64,000 nucleotides of DNA from CAIXQW01 sp046049675 (lineage in GTDB: Bacteria > Bacteroidota > Bacteroidia > Chitinophagales > Chitinophagaceae). The stretch covers positions 111,668 through 175,667 of the forward strand of contig JBJORA010000043.1 of the NCBI GenBank assembly GCA_046049675.1, read 5' to 3'. Below, in pieces: positions 1-9,223 of the stretch (positions within the stretch are counted from its first letter, which is position 1; the number at the start of each line of letters is the position of its first letter). The notes beneath the pieces are model-generated. The model did no database searches. It saw only the letters and a list, made by a program, of their open reading frames with translations, and was not told the origin of the DNA. A program made the position numbers and the translations under genes.

Positions 1-2
1 AT

Positions 3-617
3 CCTCTGGCACCAAAACCAAATCATACAGATATGATTGGTCAACTTGTACTTGAACATTATGCTCCTACCTCCAAGAACTATGGCCTCCACTATATTGC
101 CTATGATGAAAACACCTTTACGCCTATCATCAGGCAGGAGGTCAGGGAAATTGATGTTACCAATGGGTCTCACTATACCGTGTACCTACCTTCCTACAGC
201 GACCAACGCGTCATCAATTTCCTTAAGCTTTATAAAGATGTTGAGTGGCAAGTATTTAGCAAAGAATGCAAAAAGCCAAAGCAGAAAGAAAATATAACGA
301 TACAACCTATTCATCCTACTGCTTTCTTACAAAGTATAGCTAGCAGCCAAGGTGTTTTATGCAATGCAGGATTTGGCACAACAAGCGAAGCACTATATCT
401 TCAAAAGAAGTTGCTTACAATTCCTATGAAAACACAATACGAACAACATTGTAATGCTGCGGTCTTGCAAAGCATGGGTGTTGCCGTAGTAAAAAGTGTG
501 AAAGAGAAGCACTACGACAAAGTACTACACTGGCTTAATAGTGATGCTAGAGTTGAAGTCAACTATACAGACAATGCGCAGCAAATCGTTGAAAAAATTA
601 TTGGCGAAAACACTTAG
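3..617 (+). CDS. Glycosyltransferase, C-terminal part (5' end outside window)
   Basis: The reading frame is open to the left edge of the window, so only the last ~205 residues are present and the ATG at 33 is probably internal. The segment resembles the C-terminal half of GT-B fold glycosyltransferases of the MurG/UGT-like type (Glyco_trans_1_3 or CHP00661 group). The motif CNAGFGTTSEAL around residue 120 looks like the sugar-nucleotide binding G-G/T-E loop, and it is followed by a conserved-looking KLLTIPMKTQYEQHCNA segment. Its likely role is transfer of a sugar from a nucleotide donor to an envelope or lipid acceptor. Donor and acceptor cannot be read from this fragment. The GH1 gene starts 42 nt downstream in the same direction. 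Confidence 0.6.
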   Translation, partial: PLAPKPNHTDMIGQLVLEHYAPTSKNYGLHYIAYDENTFTPIIRQEVREIDVTNGSHYTVYLPSYSDQRVINFLKLYKDVEWQVFSKECKKPKQKENITIQPIHPTAFLQSIASSQGVLCNAGFGTTSEALYLQKKLLTIPMKTQYEQHCNAAVLQSMGVAVVKSVKEKHYDKVLHWLNSDARVEVNYTDNAQQIVEKIIGENT

Positions 618-658
618 AAGCTAGACTTTTTTTACGCGGTACATTTACAGCATCTGAC

Positions 659-2023
659 ATGAAGAATACACACGATGAAAAGGCACTACATAAGTCTGCC
701 TTTGGCGATAATTTTGCGTGGGGTGTATCTACATCTGCATATCAAATAGAAGGCGGCGCATTCGCAGAAGGCAAATCAGCTTCTATCTGGGATGAGTTTT
801 GCAAAAAGAATAAGAAAGCCCTTAATCATGCAAATGCAGAAGTGAGCTGTAATTTTTATGAAAATTACAGACAAGACATTGCACTGCTAAAGCAAATGAA
901 CATCAAGCATTTTCGCTTCTCAATTTCATGGGCACGAATTTTACCACAGGGAACTGGCAAGGTCAACCAAGCCGGCATCGACTACTATCGCGATGTTCTT
1001 GAATGCTGCAAAGCACATGGCATACAACCATGGGTGACGCTCTACCATTGGGACCTGCCACAATGTTTGCAAGCTAAAGGAGGCTGGTGTAACCGCGACA
1101 TTGTACAATGGTTTTTAGAATTTGTGCAATGCTGTATAACAAATTTTGCAGACTATATAAAGCATTGGATTGTACTCAATGAACCAATGGTTTTTACAGG
1201 TGCTGGCTACTTTTTAGGTGTGCATGCCCCTGGCAAAAAAGGCCTAAAGCATTTTTTACCCGCAGTTCACCATACAGTACTGTGCCAAGCACAAGGTATT
1301 TCTCTGATTCAACAGCAACTTCCTGAAGCGCATGTTGGCACTTCATTTTCTTGCTCGCTTGTAGAGGCAAATAGCAACAGTACAAAAGATATAGCAGCTG
1401 CAGATAGGATTGACAAACTCATTAATCGACTTTTCGTTGAGCCGCTGCTAGGTTTAGGTTATCCTTCTATTAATCGTGTATTAGACCGCAAACTAAAAAA
1501 ATACATCTTGCCTGGCGATGATAAACTCATGCAAGCTAAGCCGCACTTCATAGGTATACAAAACTATACGCGCGAAATAGTGCGTCACTCGATGTGGGTG
1601 CCCTATATCAATGCAAAAATTGTAGAAGCGAAATTCCGCGCCGTGCAAACTACCGAGATGAATTGGGAAGTATACCCGCCCGCCATTTACGAGATGCTAA
1701 AGCAGTTTAGTGCTTACAAAGGTGTGCAAAGTATCGTTATTACCGAGAATGGTGCAGCCTTTCCAGACAATATCATCCAAGGCAAAGTACACGATAAACT
1801 TCGCGAAAAATTTATTAAGCAATACCTCGCTAAAGTACAACTAGCCAAGGATGAGGGGATGCCAGTAAATGGCTATTTTGTTTGGTCGTTTATCGATAAC
1901 TTCGAATGGGCAGAAGGCTATAAACCTCGCTTTGGCTTGGTGCATGTTGATTTTGATACACAGCAACGCACGGTAAAGCAAAGCGGCAAATGGTATGCTA
2001 GCTTCTTGAAAGATGAGGCTTAG
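659..2023 (+). CDS. GH1 family beta-glucosidase / beta-glycosidase
   Basis: 454 residues, the normal length of a single-domain cytoplasmic glycoside hydrolase family 1 enzyme. The N-terminal FAWGVSTSAYQIEGG block, the acid/base glutamate in LNEP (about E175) and the nucleophile in ITENG (about E363) are all present, as is the C-terminal YFVWSFIDNFEW block that shapes the glycone site. No signal peptide is visible. It should hydrolyse beta-linked gluco- or galactosides by a retaining mechanism; the substrate is not decidable from sequence. A TACATTTA box lies 11 nt before the ATG, a near match to the TAnnTTTG promoter element. A hairpin at 2050-2092 probably ends transcription. Confidence 0.93.
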   Translation: MKNTHDEKALHKSAFGDNFAWGVSTSAYQIEGGAFAEGKSASIWDEFCKKNKKALNHANAEVSCNFYENYRQDIALLKQMNIKHFRFSISWARILPQGTGKVNQAGIDYYRDVLECCKAHGIQPWVTLYHWDLPQCLQAKGGWCNRDIVQWFLEFVQCCITNFADYIKHWIVLNEPMVFTGAGYFLGVHAPGKKGLKHFLPAVHHTVLCQAQGISLIQQQLPEAHVGTSFSCSLVEANSNSTKDIAAADRIDKLINRLFVEPLLGLGYPSINRVLDRKLKKYILPGDDKLMQAKPHFIGIQNYTREIVRHSMWVPYINAKIVEAKFRAVQTTEMNWEVYPPAIYEMLKQFSAYKGVQSIVITENGAAFPDNIIQGKVHDKLREKFIKQYLAKVQLAKDEGMPVNGYFVWSFIDNFEWAEGYKPRFGLVHVDFDTQQRTVKQSGKWYASFLKDEA

Positions 2024-2049
2024 GTATAGCAATTTGTACCAATAAAAAT

Positions 2050-2092
2050 CCTGCCATAAGTGCTATTTTTATCGAGTTATGGCAGCTTTTTT
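2050..2092. repeat. Palindromic repeat P1 (direct copy), terminator-like
   Basis: A perfect 9-bp stem CTGCCATAA / TTATGGCAG encloses ~16 nt, with A-rich sequence before and a T run after, so it can act as an intrinsic terminator for the GH1 gene. The whole ~45-bp unit recurs almost identically at 3803-3845, downstream of the ATPase gene. Confidence 0.8.
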
Positions 2093-2186
2093 AATTTCAC
2101 CGTCTACTATAATCTACTACTAGCAAACAAGGCTTGCGTTCTAGTGGTAGCGTAATACAAGCAATATCGGAAAATCAGATAGTAAA

Positions 2187-2233
2187 AAAAGCTGCCATAA
2201 GTGGCAAAAAAACATAGTTATGGCGGAATTTTT
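2187..2233. repeat. Palindromic repeat P2 (inverted-orientation copy)
   Basis: GCTGCCATAA and TTATGGCGG form a stem around a different loop, flanked by AAAAAA and TTTTT. Compared with the copies at 2050 and 3803, its flanks match the reverse complement, so it is an inverted copy. It sits immediately upstream of the -7 box and start of the ATPase gene. Confidence 0.75.
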
Positions 2234-2234
2234 G

Positions 2235-2242
2235 TAGCTTTG
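2235..2242 (+). promoter_or_regulatory. Bacteroidota -7 promoter box of the ATPase gene
   Basis: TAGCTTTG matches TAnnTTTG exactly and lies 14 nt before the ATG at 2257. The P2 palindrome overlaps the region where the -33 element should be. No clear TTTG is present at the usual 19-21 nt spacing. Confidence 0.5.
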
Positions 2243-2256
2243 TTTGTCTGGATATT

Positions 2257-3717
2257 ATGGCGATAACAGTAAATACAAAAGCGCCTCTCGTTGGCAGAGT
2301 AGCAGAAATTGCTGAAATGCAGCAACTACTCCGCAGCAAAGAAAGTGAATTGCTTGCAATGTTTGGAAGAAGAAGAGTTGGTAAGACTTTCTTGATTAAA
2401 CAAGTGTATCAACACGATATTGTATTTCAATTAACTGGCCTGCAAAAAGCTACTAAGCGTGCGCAACTTGACAACTTTATGAGTCAACGCGACAGCTTCT
2501 TTAAGCAAGCCAAAAATCTGCCATCGCCAAAAAACTGGATGCAGGCATTTGAGCAACTTAAAAAACTCTATGGTAAGCCTAGAAAGAAAAAGGCCGTTAT
2601 CTTCTTTGATGAATTTCCATGGCTTGCAAATGGCAGCTCCGAATTTTTGAGCGTGTTCGATAACTTTTGGAATACATGGGCTGTGGACCACAATGTTCTC
2701 GTTGTTATCTGCGGGTCAGCTGCCTCATGGATTATAAATAACGTTATCAATGACACTGGTGGTCTCCACAATCGCGTCACTAAAACCATACACCTTAAGC
2801 CTTTTACGCTATTTGAAACAGAGCAGTTTTTTACTAGCAGAAGCATAAATCTGCCTCGCAAAAGTATTATCGAATTATATATGGCATTTGGTGGCGTACC
2901 CTATTACCTAAAGGAACTTACGCGGGGCCAAACTCATGTGACAGCCATTAATAAAATTTGCTTTGGCAAAAGTGCCGCCCTGCATCGCGAATTTGACAAT
3001 CTCTACAAAGCGTTATTCAAGAATCATAATAAGCACCTTGCAGTGGTTAGGGCATTAGCTAAGAAGTGGAAGGGTCTATCGCGCTATGAAATAATTGACA
3101 TTACAGGTCTAAATAGTGGCGGTGCACTAACGGCCATTCTGCAAGATTTAGAAATGAGCGATTTTATTCAATCCTATGTCCCATTTGGAAAAAAGCAAAG
3201 AGACAGCATGTATCGCTTAACCGATGAATTCTCCTTGTTTTATCTACGATTTGTAGAGAATAACAAAACGAAAAAAGATTATTGGCTTACAAAATACAAT
3301 ACGCCTAGTGTTAATGCTTGGAAAGGTTATGCCTTTGAAACGCTGTGTACTAAACATGTAGATGGCATTAAACGAAGCCTTGGTATCCATGGTATTTATA
3401 GTCAGCAATGCAGCTTCACACAAGTAGCAAAGTCTAGTGAGAGTGGTTTTCAAATTGATTTACTTATTGACCGTGCAGATAATGCCATTAATGTATGTGA
3501 GATAAAGTACACAACAGAAGCATATACCATTACAGCGCAAGATATAGAACATTGGCAACAACGTTTGGCTAAGTTTAGAAGCCTCAGTAAAACACGAAAG
3601 CAACTGTTTTTAACACTAATTGCTGCTAATGGCGTAGCGGATAATAAGCATGCTGTACTTGTAGACAAAGTACTTACCCAAGAGGCCTTGTTTGATAAGG
3701 ATTTGGAACTTACTTAA
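2257..3717 (+). CDS. AAA ATPase with C-terminal DUF234 nuclease-like domain
   Basis: 486 residues. This is the archaeal-type P-loop ATPase family (PF01637) followed by DUF234 (PF03008). The Walker A motif GRRRVGKT is at about residues 37-44, and a Walker B block VIFFDEFPW near 115-122. The DUF234 part contains IDLLIDRADNAINVCEIKY near residues 404-422; the D...E-x-K pattern fits the PD-(D/E)XK fold reported for this domain. The biological role of the family is not established. It often sits alone and is expanded in archaea and Bacteroidota. Here it stands as a single gene bracketed by related palindromes at 2050, 2187 and 3803, which raises the possibility that gene plus repeats moved as a unit. 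Confidence 0.85.
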   Translation: MAITVNTKAPLVGRVAEIAEMQQLLRSKESELLAMFGRRRVGKTFLIKQVYQHDIVFQLTGLQKATKRAQLDNFMSQRDSFFKQAKNLPSPKNWMQAFEQLKKLYGKPRKKKAVIFFDEFPWLANGSSEFLSVFDNFWNTWAVDHNVLVVICGSAASWIINNVINDTGGLHNRVTKTIHLKPFTLFETEQFFTSRSINLPRKSIIELYMAFGGVPYYLKELTRGQTHVTAINKICFGKSAALHREFDNLYKALFKNHNKHLAVVRALAKKWKGLSRYEIIDITGLNSGGALTAILQDLEMSDFIQSYVPFGKKQRDSMYRLTDEFSLFYLRFVENNKTKKDYWLTKYNTPSVNAWKGYAFETLCTKHVDGIKRSLGIHGIYSQQCSFTQVAKSSESGFQIDLLIDRADNAINVCEIKYTTEAYTITAQDIEHWQQRLAKFRSLSKTRKQLFLTLIAANGVADNKHAVLVDKVLTQEALFDKDLELT

Positions 3718-3802
3718 GCCTAGTAACGTGTTATACCAAGACTCTCGTATAGATGATTTCAAATTGAGCTTTAGAAATGAGTCATAAAGACCAAACAAAA
3801 TC

Positions 3803-3845
3803 CTGCCATAAGTGCCATTTTTATCGAGTTATGGCAGCTTTTTTA
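3803..3845. repeat. Palindromic repeat P1 (second direct copy), terminator-like
   Basis: CTGCCATAA / TTATGGCAG stem with a TTTTTT tail, nearly identical to the copy at 2050-2092 (one loop base differs in the part compared). It lies between the ATPase gene and the convergent gene ending at 3852, so it may serve as a terminator for both. Confidence 0.8.
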
Positions 3846-3851
3846 AAAATG

Positions 3852-4277
3852 CTATTCTACAATTTCCCAAGGCCCAGTATATAGTGTTGATATACAGCCA
3901 TTGCTTGTTTGCACCGTCGACGATTTATACCAATAACCGCTACGATGTGATACATCAGAAGTAATGGTTATAGTATCTCCATGTCCTGGATAAATTAGTA
4001 CGCCGCTTTTCCAAGTAGGATACTCGCAACCGCAAGCACACATTATTCTATCAATTGAAAAAGTATCGCGAGTACTTTCTACTAAAAACCTAGTGCTGAT
4101 TTGGCGTTGGCTTGCACTAATTTTTTGACTACGCTTAGTGACGCACGTAATACGCATACAAGTGGTATCTTGACTACCAACGGCATACTGTTGCGCTAGC
4201 GACCTTTTAGATTTATTGGGATGCACGGCCGCTAACAATATTAAGCCAATAAGATATTTTAATGCTGTGCTGACCAT
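3852..4277 (-). CDS. Hypothetical exported protein
   Basis: 141 residues. I do not recognise a family. The N-terminus (MVSTALKYLIGLILLAAVHP) has a hydrophobic stretch that could be a signal peptide or a single membrane anchor. The mature part is rich in Ser, Thr and Cys (six cysteines, including MCACGCEYP), which would suit an exported, disulfide-bonded protein. The last residues read like a beta-rich domain. It is convergent with the ATPase gene, and malate:quinone oxidoreductase ends 86 nt upstream of its start. Confidence 0.55.
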   Translation of the reverse strand: MVSTALKYLIGLILLAAVHPNKSKRSLAQQYAVGSQDTTCMRITCVTKRSQKISASQRQISTRFLVESTRDTFSIDRIMCACGCEYPTWKSGVLIYPGHGDTITITSDVSHRSGYWYKSSTVQTSNGCISTLYTGPWEIVE

Positions 4278-4362
4278 GCGAGTACAAACCTCATGTAAAG
4301 TTAGCGGTACAGCAAGCTAGTCTATGATTGTGCACCAAAAATTGCAGTCTGATAACATACTA

Positions 4363-5844
4363 CTACACCCCTAACAATTCTCTTGTCATCTTATTACTCG
4401 CCTCTGCAGAAGCCACATCTTCGTGTAATTTTTTATTCCAACTAGGCATTAGCTTATCTAATTTGCTTTGCCACTCTTGGCTGCACAGTCGTACACTAAA
4501 GCATTTGCGTAGCACATCCAACATAATGGCTACTGCAGTACTTGCACCTGGCGAAGCACCAAGCAAGCCGGCTATGCTTCCCTGCGCGTTACAAATAATT
4601 TCTGTGCCGAATTCTATTACCCCTTCGCCAGCTTTATTCTTCTTGATAATTTGTACACGTTGCCCAGCTTCTATCAATTCCCAGTCTTCTTTGCGCGCTG
4701 TAGGATAGTATTCTAGTAGTGCTTCAAATTTTTCATCAAAGCTCATGCGCACTTGGTCAATTAAATATTTAGTCAACGGCATATTATGCAAACCTGAATC
4801 TAACATTGGCAGAATATTATCGATATCCATGCTGCCAATCAAATCCCAGTAACTGCCATGCTTAAGAAATTTTGTGCTAAAACCAGCATATGGACCAAAT
4901 AAAAGTTCGCGCTTGCCATCAATAAGCCTACTATCTAAATGTGGCACACTCATGGGCGGAGCGCCTAGTTTGGCTTTGCCGTATACTTTGGCATGGTGTT
5001 CAGCTATCACTGCTTCGTTTGTACAACGCAACCATTTGCCGCCTACTGGAAAACCACCATAGCCATCTACTTCTGGTATTTCTGCTTTATTGAGCAACTT
5101 CAATGCACCACCGCCTGCACCTACAAACACAAAAGGTGTATGTACCACATGCGTTTGGCCAGTCGTTACATTTTTTACTTCTACTTGCCATGTGCCATCA
5201 GGCAATGGGTCTATATCGCGCACGTGATGTGCTACATGTACTTCGGTTTCTGGCTGCGTATTCATGTATTGCATCAATTGCTTGGTAAGCTCGCCAAAAT
5301 TTACATCGGTACCATGTGGCGTAAAAGTAGCTGCAACTGTTTGCGCATTGTCGCGGCCTGCCATTACCAAAGGAAACCACGCTTGTAGTTGCTTAGCATC
5401 CGTACTCCATTGCAAATGATTAAATAAGTGATGCGCCTTTAGTAGGTCAAAACGCTGTCGCAAAAATTCAACATCTTTCTCGCCTTCTACAAAACTGCAG
5501 TGTGGCACTTGTTGCACAAATTGCTTTGTAATAGCGCCACTTTTTACCAGATAAGCCCATAGTTCTCTGCTTAGCATAAACTGCTCGCAAATCTTGATGG
5601 CTTTGCTAATATCTACACTGCCGTCTGCTTTTTGTGGCGTATAGTTGAGTTCGCAAAAGGCACTATGGCCAGTACCTGCATTGTTCCAGGCGTCGCTGCT
5701 TTCTTGTGCTACTGCATCAAGTCGCTCATACACATGTATACACCAACTTGGCTCTAATTCTTTTAAGAGTACGCTGAGTGTAGCACTCATGATACCGCCT
5801 CCAATAATGACGGCATCAGCGTATTTGCTATTGGCGTTTTGCAT
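4363..5844 (-). CDS. mqo: Malate:quinone oxidoreductase
   Basis: 493 residues, typical for Mqo. The N-terminus contains the FAD-binding dinucleotide motif VIIGGGIMSAT. The family blocks NNAGTGHSAFCELNYTP, FVFVGAGGGAL and IICNAQGSIAGLLGASPGASTA are present through to the C-terminus. It oxidises malate to oxaloacetate and passes electrons to menaquinone at the inner face of the cytoplasmic membrane, serving in the TCA cycle alongside or instead of NAD-dependent malate dehydrogenase. A TACATTTG box ends 5 nt before the ATG, so the mRNA may be leaderless. Confidence 0.96.
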   Translation of the reverse strand: MQNANSKYADAVIIGGGIMSATLSVLLKELEPSWCIHVYERLDAVAQESSDAWNNAGTGHSAFCELNYTPQKADGSVDISKAIKICEQFMLSRELWAYLVKSGAITKQFVQQVPHCSFVEGEKDVEFLRQRFDLLKAHHLFNHLQWSTDAKQLQAWFPLVMAGRDNAQTVAATFTPHGTDVNFGELTKQLMQYMNTQPETEVHVAHHVRDIDPLPDGTWQVEVKNVTTGQTHVVHTPFVFVGAGGGALKLLNKAEIPEVDGYGGFPVGGKWLRCTNEAVIAEHHAKVYGKAKLGAPPMSVPHLDSRLIDGKRELLFGPYAGFSTKFLKHGSYWDLIGSMDIDNILPMLDSGLHNMPLTKYLIDQVRMSFDEKFEALLEYYPTARKEDWELIEAGQRVQIIKKNKAGEGVIEFGTEIICNAQGSIAGLLGASPGASTAVAIMLDVLRKCFSVRLCSQEWQSKLDKLMPSWNKKLHEDVASAEASNKMTRELLGV

Positions 5845-5849
5845 TGCAG

Positions 5850-5857
5850 CAAATGTA
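5850..5857 (-). promoter_or_regulatory. -7 promoter box of mqo, next to start codon
   Basis: On the minus strand the sequence reads TACATTTG, five bases, ATG. This places the expected transcription start at or within a base or two of the start codon. Confidence 0.5.
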
Positions 5858-5894
5858 GCACTTACCCTATTTGTAAGTACCTATGCACAGCACT

Positions 5895-8183
5895 TTATTG
5901 CTTCAATAATTTCTTGGTAATACTGCCTGCATTAGTGTTTACAACGACGTTATATAAGCCGGCTTGCAACAACTGAATGTCAATTTGTTTATTGTTGCTA
6001 CTTAAAACAAGTTTGCCAGTAATGTCTGTAATTGCAACGTTTTCAATATTTGCGCTGGTGTTGATTGCAATTGTATTGGTAGCAGGATTAGGCACAATGC
6101 TAATATCTAATGCTTGAGTACTCAAACCAGTTGCCCAGCCATTAATATAAACTTTACCTTGATAAGGCGTGTGGTTAAATTTGGTAGCTGTTACAATGAT
6201 AGAATCGCCAAACGCAAGTAAACCTGAAGCAAAGCTAAATTGCGCTGTACCACCTGAGCTTTTAGCCGTTGCAAGCACTTTATTCTGATAGCTCAAACAT
6301 ACATCTGCATCATCTTGCGAACAATTAACAGTAAAGGTTGTATGTGCACTATGAATTGTGCCAGGATGTGTGCAGGCTAATGTGCCTTCGTTCTTATTGA
6401 AAAGCACTACGCTAATATCGCCAAATACTTGCCATGCATCCGTCATTTGATTGCCATCGTCGGGATATTGCCAACCTGCTGCTGCGCTATACTGGTCCAT
6501 CATACTAGCCCAGCCACATTGCATAATGCTACCAAATGCATTTTTTACATTGCCGGGTCTTGCTCCGCGCAATACGGCCATTGCTTCATCCTGACATTGT
6601 GGAGGCGCTTCCCACCACTGCTCTTCGCTGCTCATAGCATTTGCAATTGTACCTAATGGTAGCACTTCAGTGCCTACAGTTTTGCTTGCCGATGCCATGG
6701 CATAGCCAAAACATTTACCAGGTATTGCGGCCTCAAACATACCAGTATTACAACCTACAGTAAGCATAGCTGGCCACTGACCATCTGTATTGTTTGTATA
6801 ATCTGCATCTACACTTGTAAATGCACATGTACTAATAGAGTTTACATTGCCATGTCCGGTGTAGTTGATAAAACTTGTGCCACTGTCCAAACAGTTCGTA
6901 AGCATTGTTGGCGTTGGTGCGCCCACTGCATCTGCGCCGCCTTTGTCGCCGTCGTAAAGCTCCCACACATAGAGATAATTGCCGTGGCTTTTCATACTGT
7001 CGGCTATATCGCGCATATGCTGCCAATCGTATTGATTATCGTCTGCGGGTGTTGCATCGTTGCTGCCAATAGCAGTATAGTTTCTAAGCCACGCGCCCAT
7101 ATTTGGTTGCTGCTCGTAACGCAAAGTTTTTTTGATTTGTAAGTCCAAGTCTTGCTCGCTTAGGCAATAAAATCTACCTACTAAAACTTCTGCATAGTTG
7201 TCGTTGCCTACCAAATAGCCATAGCGATTATCGCCATAGTAATCGTAGTTTGGTGTGCTTGCATAGGCCAGTCGTTGTGTTTCGATATCGTTTTGACTGC
7301 CTACGAGTTGTAAGTATAACAAGTTAGGATGGCTTGCGTAATAAGATTTGATATAATTGTATAAAGAGTCTTTGTTGAGTGCGCCTGATGCACTAGAAAT
7401 AGCTGCTGTACTAACTAGCGCTGTCTTTATGCCTTTTTGATTCTTCCAAGCAACATATGGTGCTATATTATTCAAATACTGCGGTGCACATACCACAAGC
7501 ATTTCGCCATATTGCGATAACGCGGTGTATTCACTTGGTTCAAAATTGTCGAATTTATTTTTGAGCACAGCTAGCATTTGCTCGCTTTCTTGCTTTGGCA
7601 CAAAAGCAGGTATGGCATTACCATCAACAGGCTTATCATAGTTTACGCGAATACGCATGCTTGTGTAAGTGCGCAAGGTTTTTTGAGCGGCATTGTATTG
7701 GGTAAATGCTAATGCGAAATTTTGTCCGCGCTGGCTACGAATAGCATAAGTAGCACCTGGGTTTATAACTTGCGACGGAAAAAATGCATCGCTGGCGTAG
7801 ATACTGCCTTCTTCTGCAATGATTGGCGTAGCATTGGCATTTCGAATACGATGACCCGTGCTAGGTATTACGTCAAAAGGCAATACTTCGTCAGTATGTG
7901 TTTCTGCAAGCATAACAACACTTGCATTTTTATTGGCAGGCAAAGCTACGCGCAACATGTACTTCAATACATCTGGATGCTGTGCGTATAACCATGGTGT
8001 TGCATTCGCTGCGCTTAGGCTCAAGTATGTTTTGCCATTTTGTACAAGCTTGCTTTTTTGTACTTGAGGCAATTGAATTTCCAATTCTGTATATGTACTT
8101 GTATTAGCTAAAACGCGTACTTGTGCCTGTGAGCCAAGGCTCATACACAGCATTGCGCTTAGTAAAATTATTATACCTTTCAT
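5895..8183 (-). CDS. Gingipain-like C25 cysteine peptidase with T9SS sorting domain
   Basis: 762 residues from the ATG at 8183. This start is preferred to one 34 codons upstream because it begins directly with a good signal peptide (MKGIIILLSAMLCMSLGSQAQ). The catalytic His is in INYTGHGN (about H444) and the Cys in MLTVGCNTGMFEA (about C478), the His-Cys dyad of the caspase-like C25 fold. A propeptide-like region precedes the domain. After it come a short Ig-like segment and a type A C-terminal sorting domain (SIVPNPATNTIAI ... ITGKLV ... GLYNVVV) that directs export by the type IX system and surface attachment. The target proteins are unknown. Confidence 0.9.
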   Translation of the reverse strand: MKGIIILLSAMLCMSLGSQAQVRVLANTSTYTELEIQLPQVQKSKLVQNGKTYLSLSAANATPWLYAQHPDVLKYMLRVALPANKNASVVMLAETHTDEVLPFDVIPSTGHRIRNANATPIIAEEGSIYASDAFFPSQVINPGATYAIRSQRGQNFALAFTQYNAAQKTLRTYTSMRIRVNYDKPVDGNAIPAFVPKQESEQMLAVLKNKFDNFEPSEYTALSQYGEMLVVCAPQYLNNIAPYVAWKNQKGIKTALVSTAAISSASGALNKDSLYNYIKSYYASHPNLLYLQLVGSQNDIETQRLAYASTPNYDYYGDNRYGYLVGNDNYAEVLVGRFYCLSEQDLDLQIKKTLRYEQQPNMGAWLRNYTAIGSNDATPADDNQYDWQHMRDIADSMKSHGNYLYVWELYDGDKGGADAVGAPTPTMLTNCLDSGTSFINYTGHGNVNSISTCAFTSVDADYTNNTDGQWPAMLTVGCNTGMFEAAIPGKCFGYAMASASKTVGTEVLPLGTIANAMSSEEQWWEAPPQCQDEAMAVLRGARPGNVKNAFGSIMQCGWASMMDQYSAAAGWQYPDDGNQMTDAWQVFGDISVVLFNKNEGTLACTHPGTIHSAHTTFTVNCSQDDADVCLSYQNKVLATAKSSGGTAQFSFASGLLAFGDSIIVTATKFNHTPYQGKVYINGWATGLSTQALDISIVPNPATNTIAINTSANIENVAITDITGKLVLSSNNKQIDIQLLQAGLYNVVVNTNAGSITKKLLKQ

Positions 8184-8288
8184 ACTACTTGTTGTGAGGT
8201 TAAAGATAAGACGAAATAATGGTAGTAAACCCTTGCCAATGCCGCGTGAATAAAGCTGTTGCAGGTTTTGACAAAAATTTGACAAGCA

Positions 8289-8321
8289 AAAAAAAAGAGC
8301 ATAACCATTGCTATGCTCCTT
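8289..8321 (-). terminator. Intrinsic terminator downstream of the zinc peptidase gene
   Basis: GAGCATA and TATGCTC pair around an 8-nt loop. On the minus strand the stem is followed by a run of nine T, so it terminates the 8344-9042 gene. Confidence 0.8.
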
Positions 8322-8343
8322 TGTATTTTTTGAAATATCTATG

Positions 8344-9042
8344 TTATTCGCGATTACTACTACGACTCATAAACATCATGATGTAATAAACCAAAGTAGC
8401 AATACTGCTTACCGCTGCTACCACATAAGTACGCGCTGCCCACTTCAAGGCATCTTGAGCGCCGTTGTGCTCACTACTGTTTGTAATATTAGCCGTATTC
8501 AGCCATAGCAATGCACGATTACTTGCATCGTATTCAACTGGTAAAGTGATGATGCTAAACAGCGTACTTAAAGCAAAGAGTACAATGCCGGCAAGAAAAA
8601 CTGTTTTACCTAAAGAACCTACTGCCATCAAGCCCATACCTGCCATCAATACCCATTGGCTTAGGTTAGACCCTATTTGCACAACAGGCACCATCTTGCT
8701 ACGCATTTGCAACATGCTGTATTGTGTTGCGTGTTGCACAGCATGACCGCATTCGTGGGCTGCAACTGCTGCAGCACTAACGGTTACGCCATTGTACACA
8801 TCAGGACTTAGGTTAACCGTTTTGTTCGATGGATTGTAGTGGTCGCTCAAGAAGCCAGGTGTGCTAATTACCTGCACATCGTAAATGCCGTTGTCGCGCA
8901 GCATTTTTTCTGCAATTTCTTTCCCAGACAATCCTGCACTCAATCGCATTTGAGCATACTGTGCAAATTTGCTTCGCAAACGACCCTGTACGAGCATGCC
9001 AACCAAGGCCATAACGCCTCCTATTAAAAAGTATCCATTCAT
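8344..9042 (-). CDS. YugP-like membrane zinc metallopeptidase
   Basis: 232 residues from the ATG at 9042. A start 13 codons further upstream is possible, but the family begins at the first membrane helix (MNGYFLIGGVMALVGMLVQG). This is the Zn_peptidase_2 family (PF04298). The zinc motif HECGH lies in AAAVAAHECGHAVQHA, and two or three hydrophobic segments follow (around GMGLMAVGSLGKTVFLAGIVLFAL and near the C-terminus). It is an integral cytoplasmic-membrane protein and its physiological substrate is not known. Four TTTGAC repeats lie upstream at 9104-9141. Confidence 0.88.
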   Translation of the reverse strand: MNGYFLIGGVMALVGMLVQGRLRSKFAQYAQMRLSAGLSGKEIAEKMLRDNGIYDVQVISTPGFLSDHYNPSNKTVNLSPDVYNGVTVSAAAVAAHECGHAVQHATQYSMLQMRSKMVPVVQIGSNLSQWVLMAGMGLMAVGSLGKTVFLAGIVLFALSTLFSIITLPVEYDASNRALLWLNTANITNSSEHNGAQDALKWAARTYVVAAVSSIATLVYYIMMFMSRSSNRE

Positions 9043-9103
9043 AACGCCAAATGTTTTTTTGCAATGATACGCAAATTTCAAACCAAACCCTTACACAGCC
9101 TGA

Positions 9104-9141
9104 TTTTGACAATTTGACACGTCAATTTTGACTATTTTGAC
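9104..9141. repeat. TTTGAC repeat cluster upstream of the zinc peptidase
   Basis: TTTGAC occurs four times within 40 bp (near 9105, 9113, 9127, 9136), with GTCAA in inverted orientation in the middle. It sits between the start of the YugP-like gene and the intergenic region, so it is a candidate regulator binding site. No regulator can be named. Confidence 0.35.
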
Positions 9142-9223
9142 ACATTTATATAGCATTTTATTTTATCTGTATTTACTTGTTTATCATCTATTTATTTAAC
9201 ATATTTAATACTTTGCAAATAAT

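Noticed and set aside
5198..5380. Cysteine/arginine-rich small frames inside mqo and other long genes
   Set aside because: They are antisense or out-of-frame shadows of well-supported genes with no independent promoter or family match.
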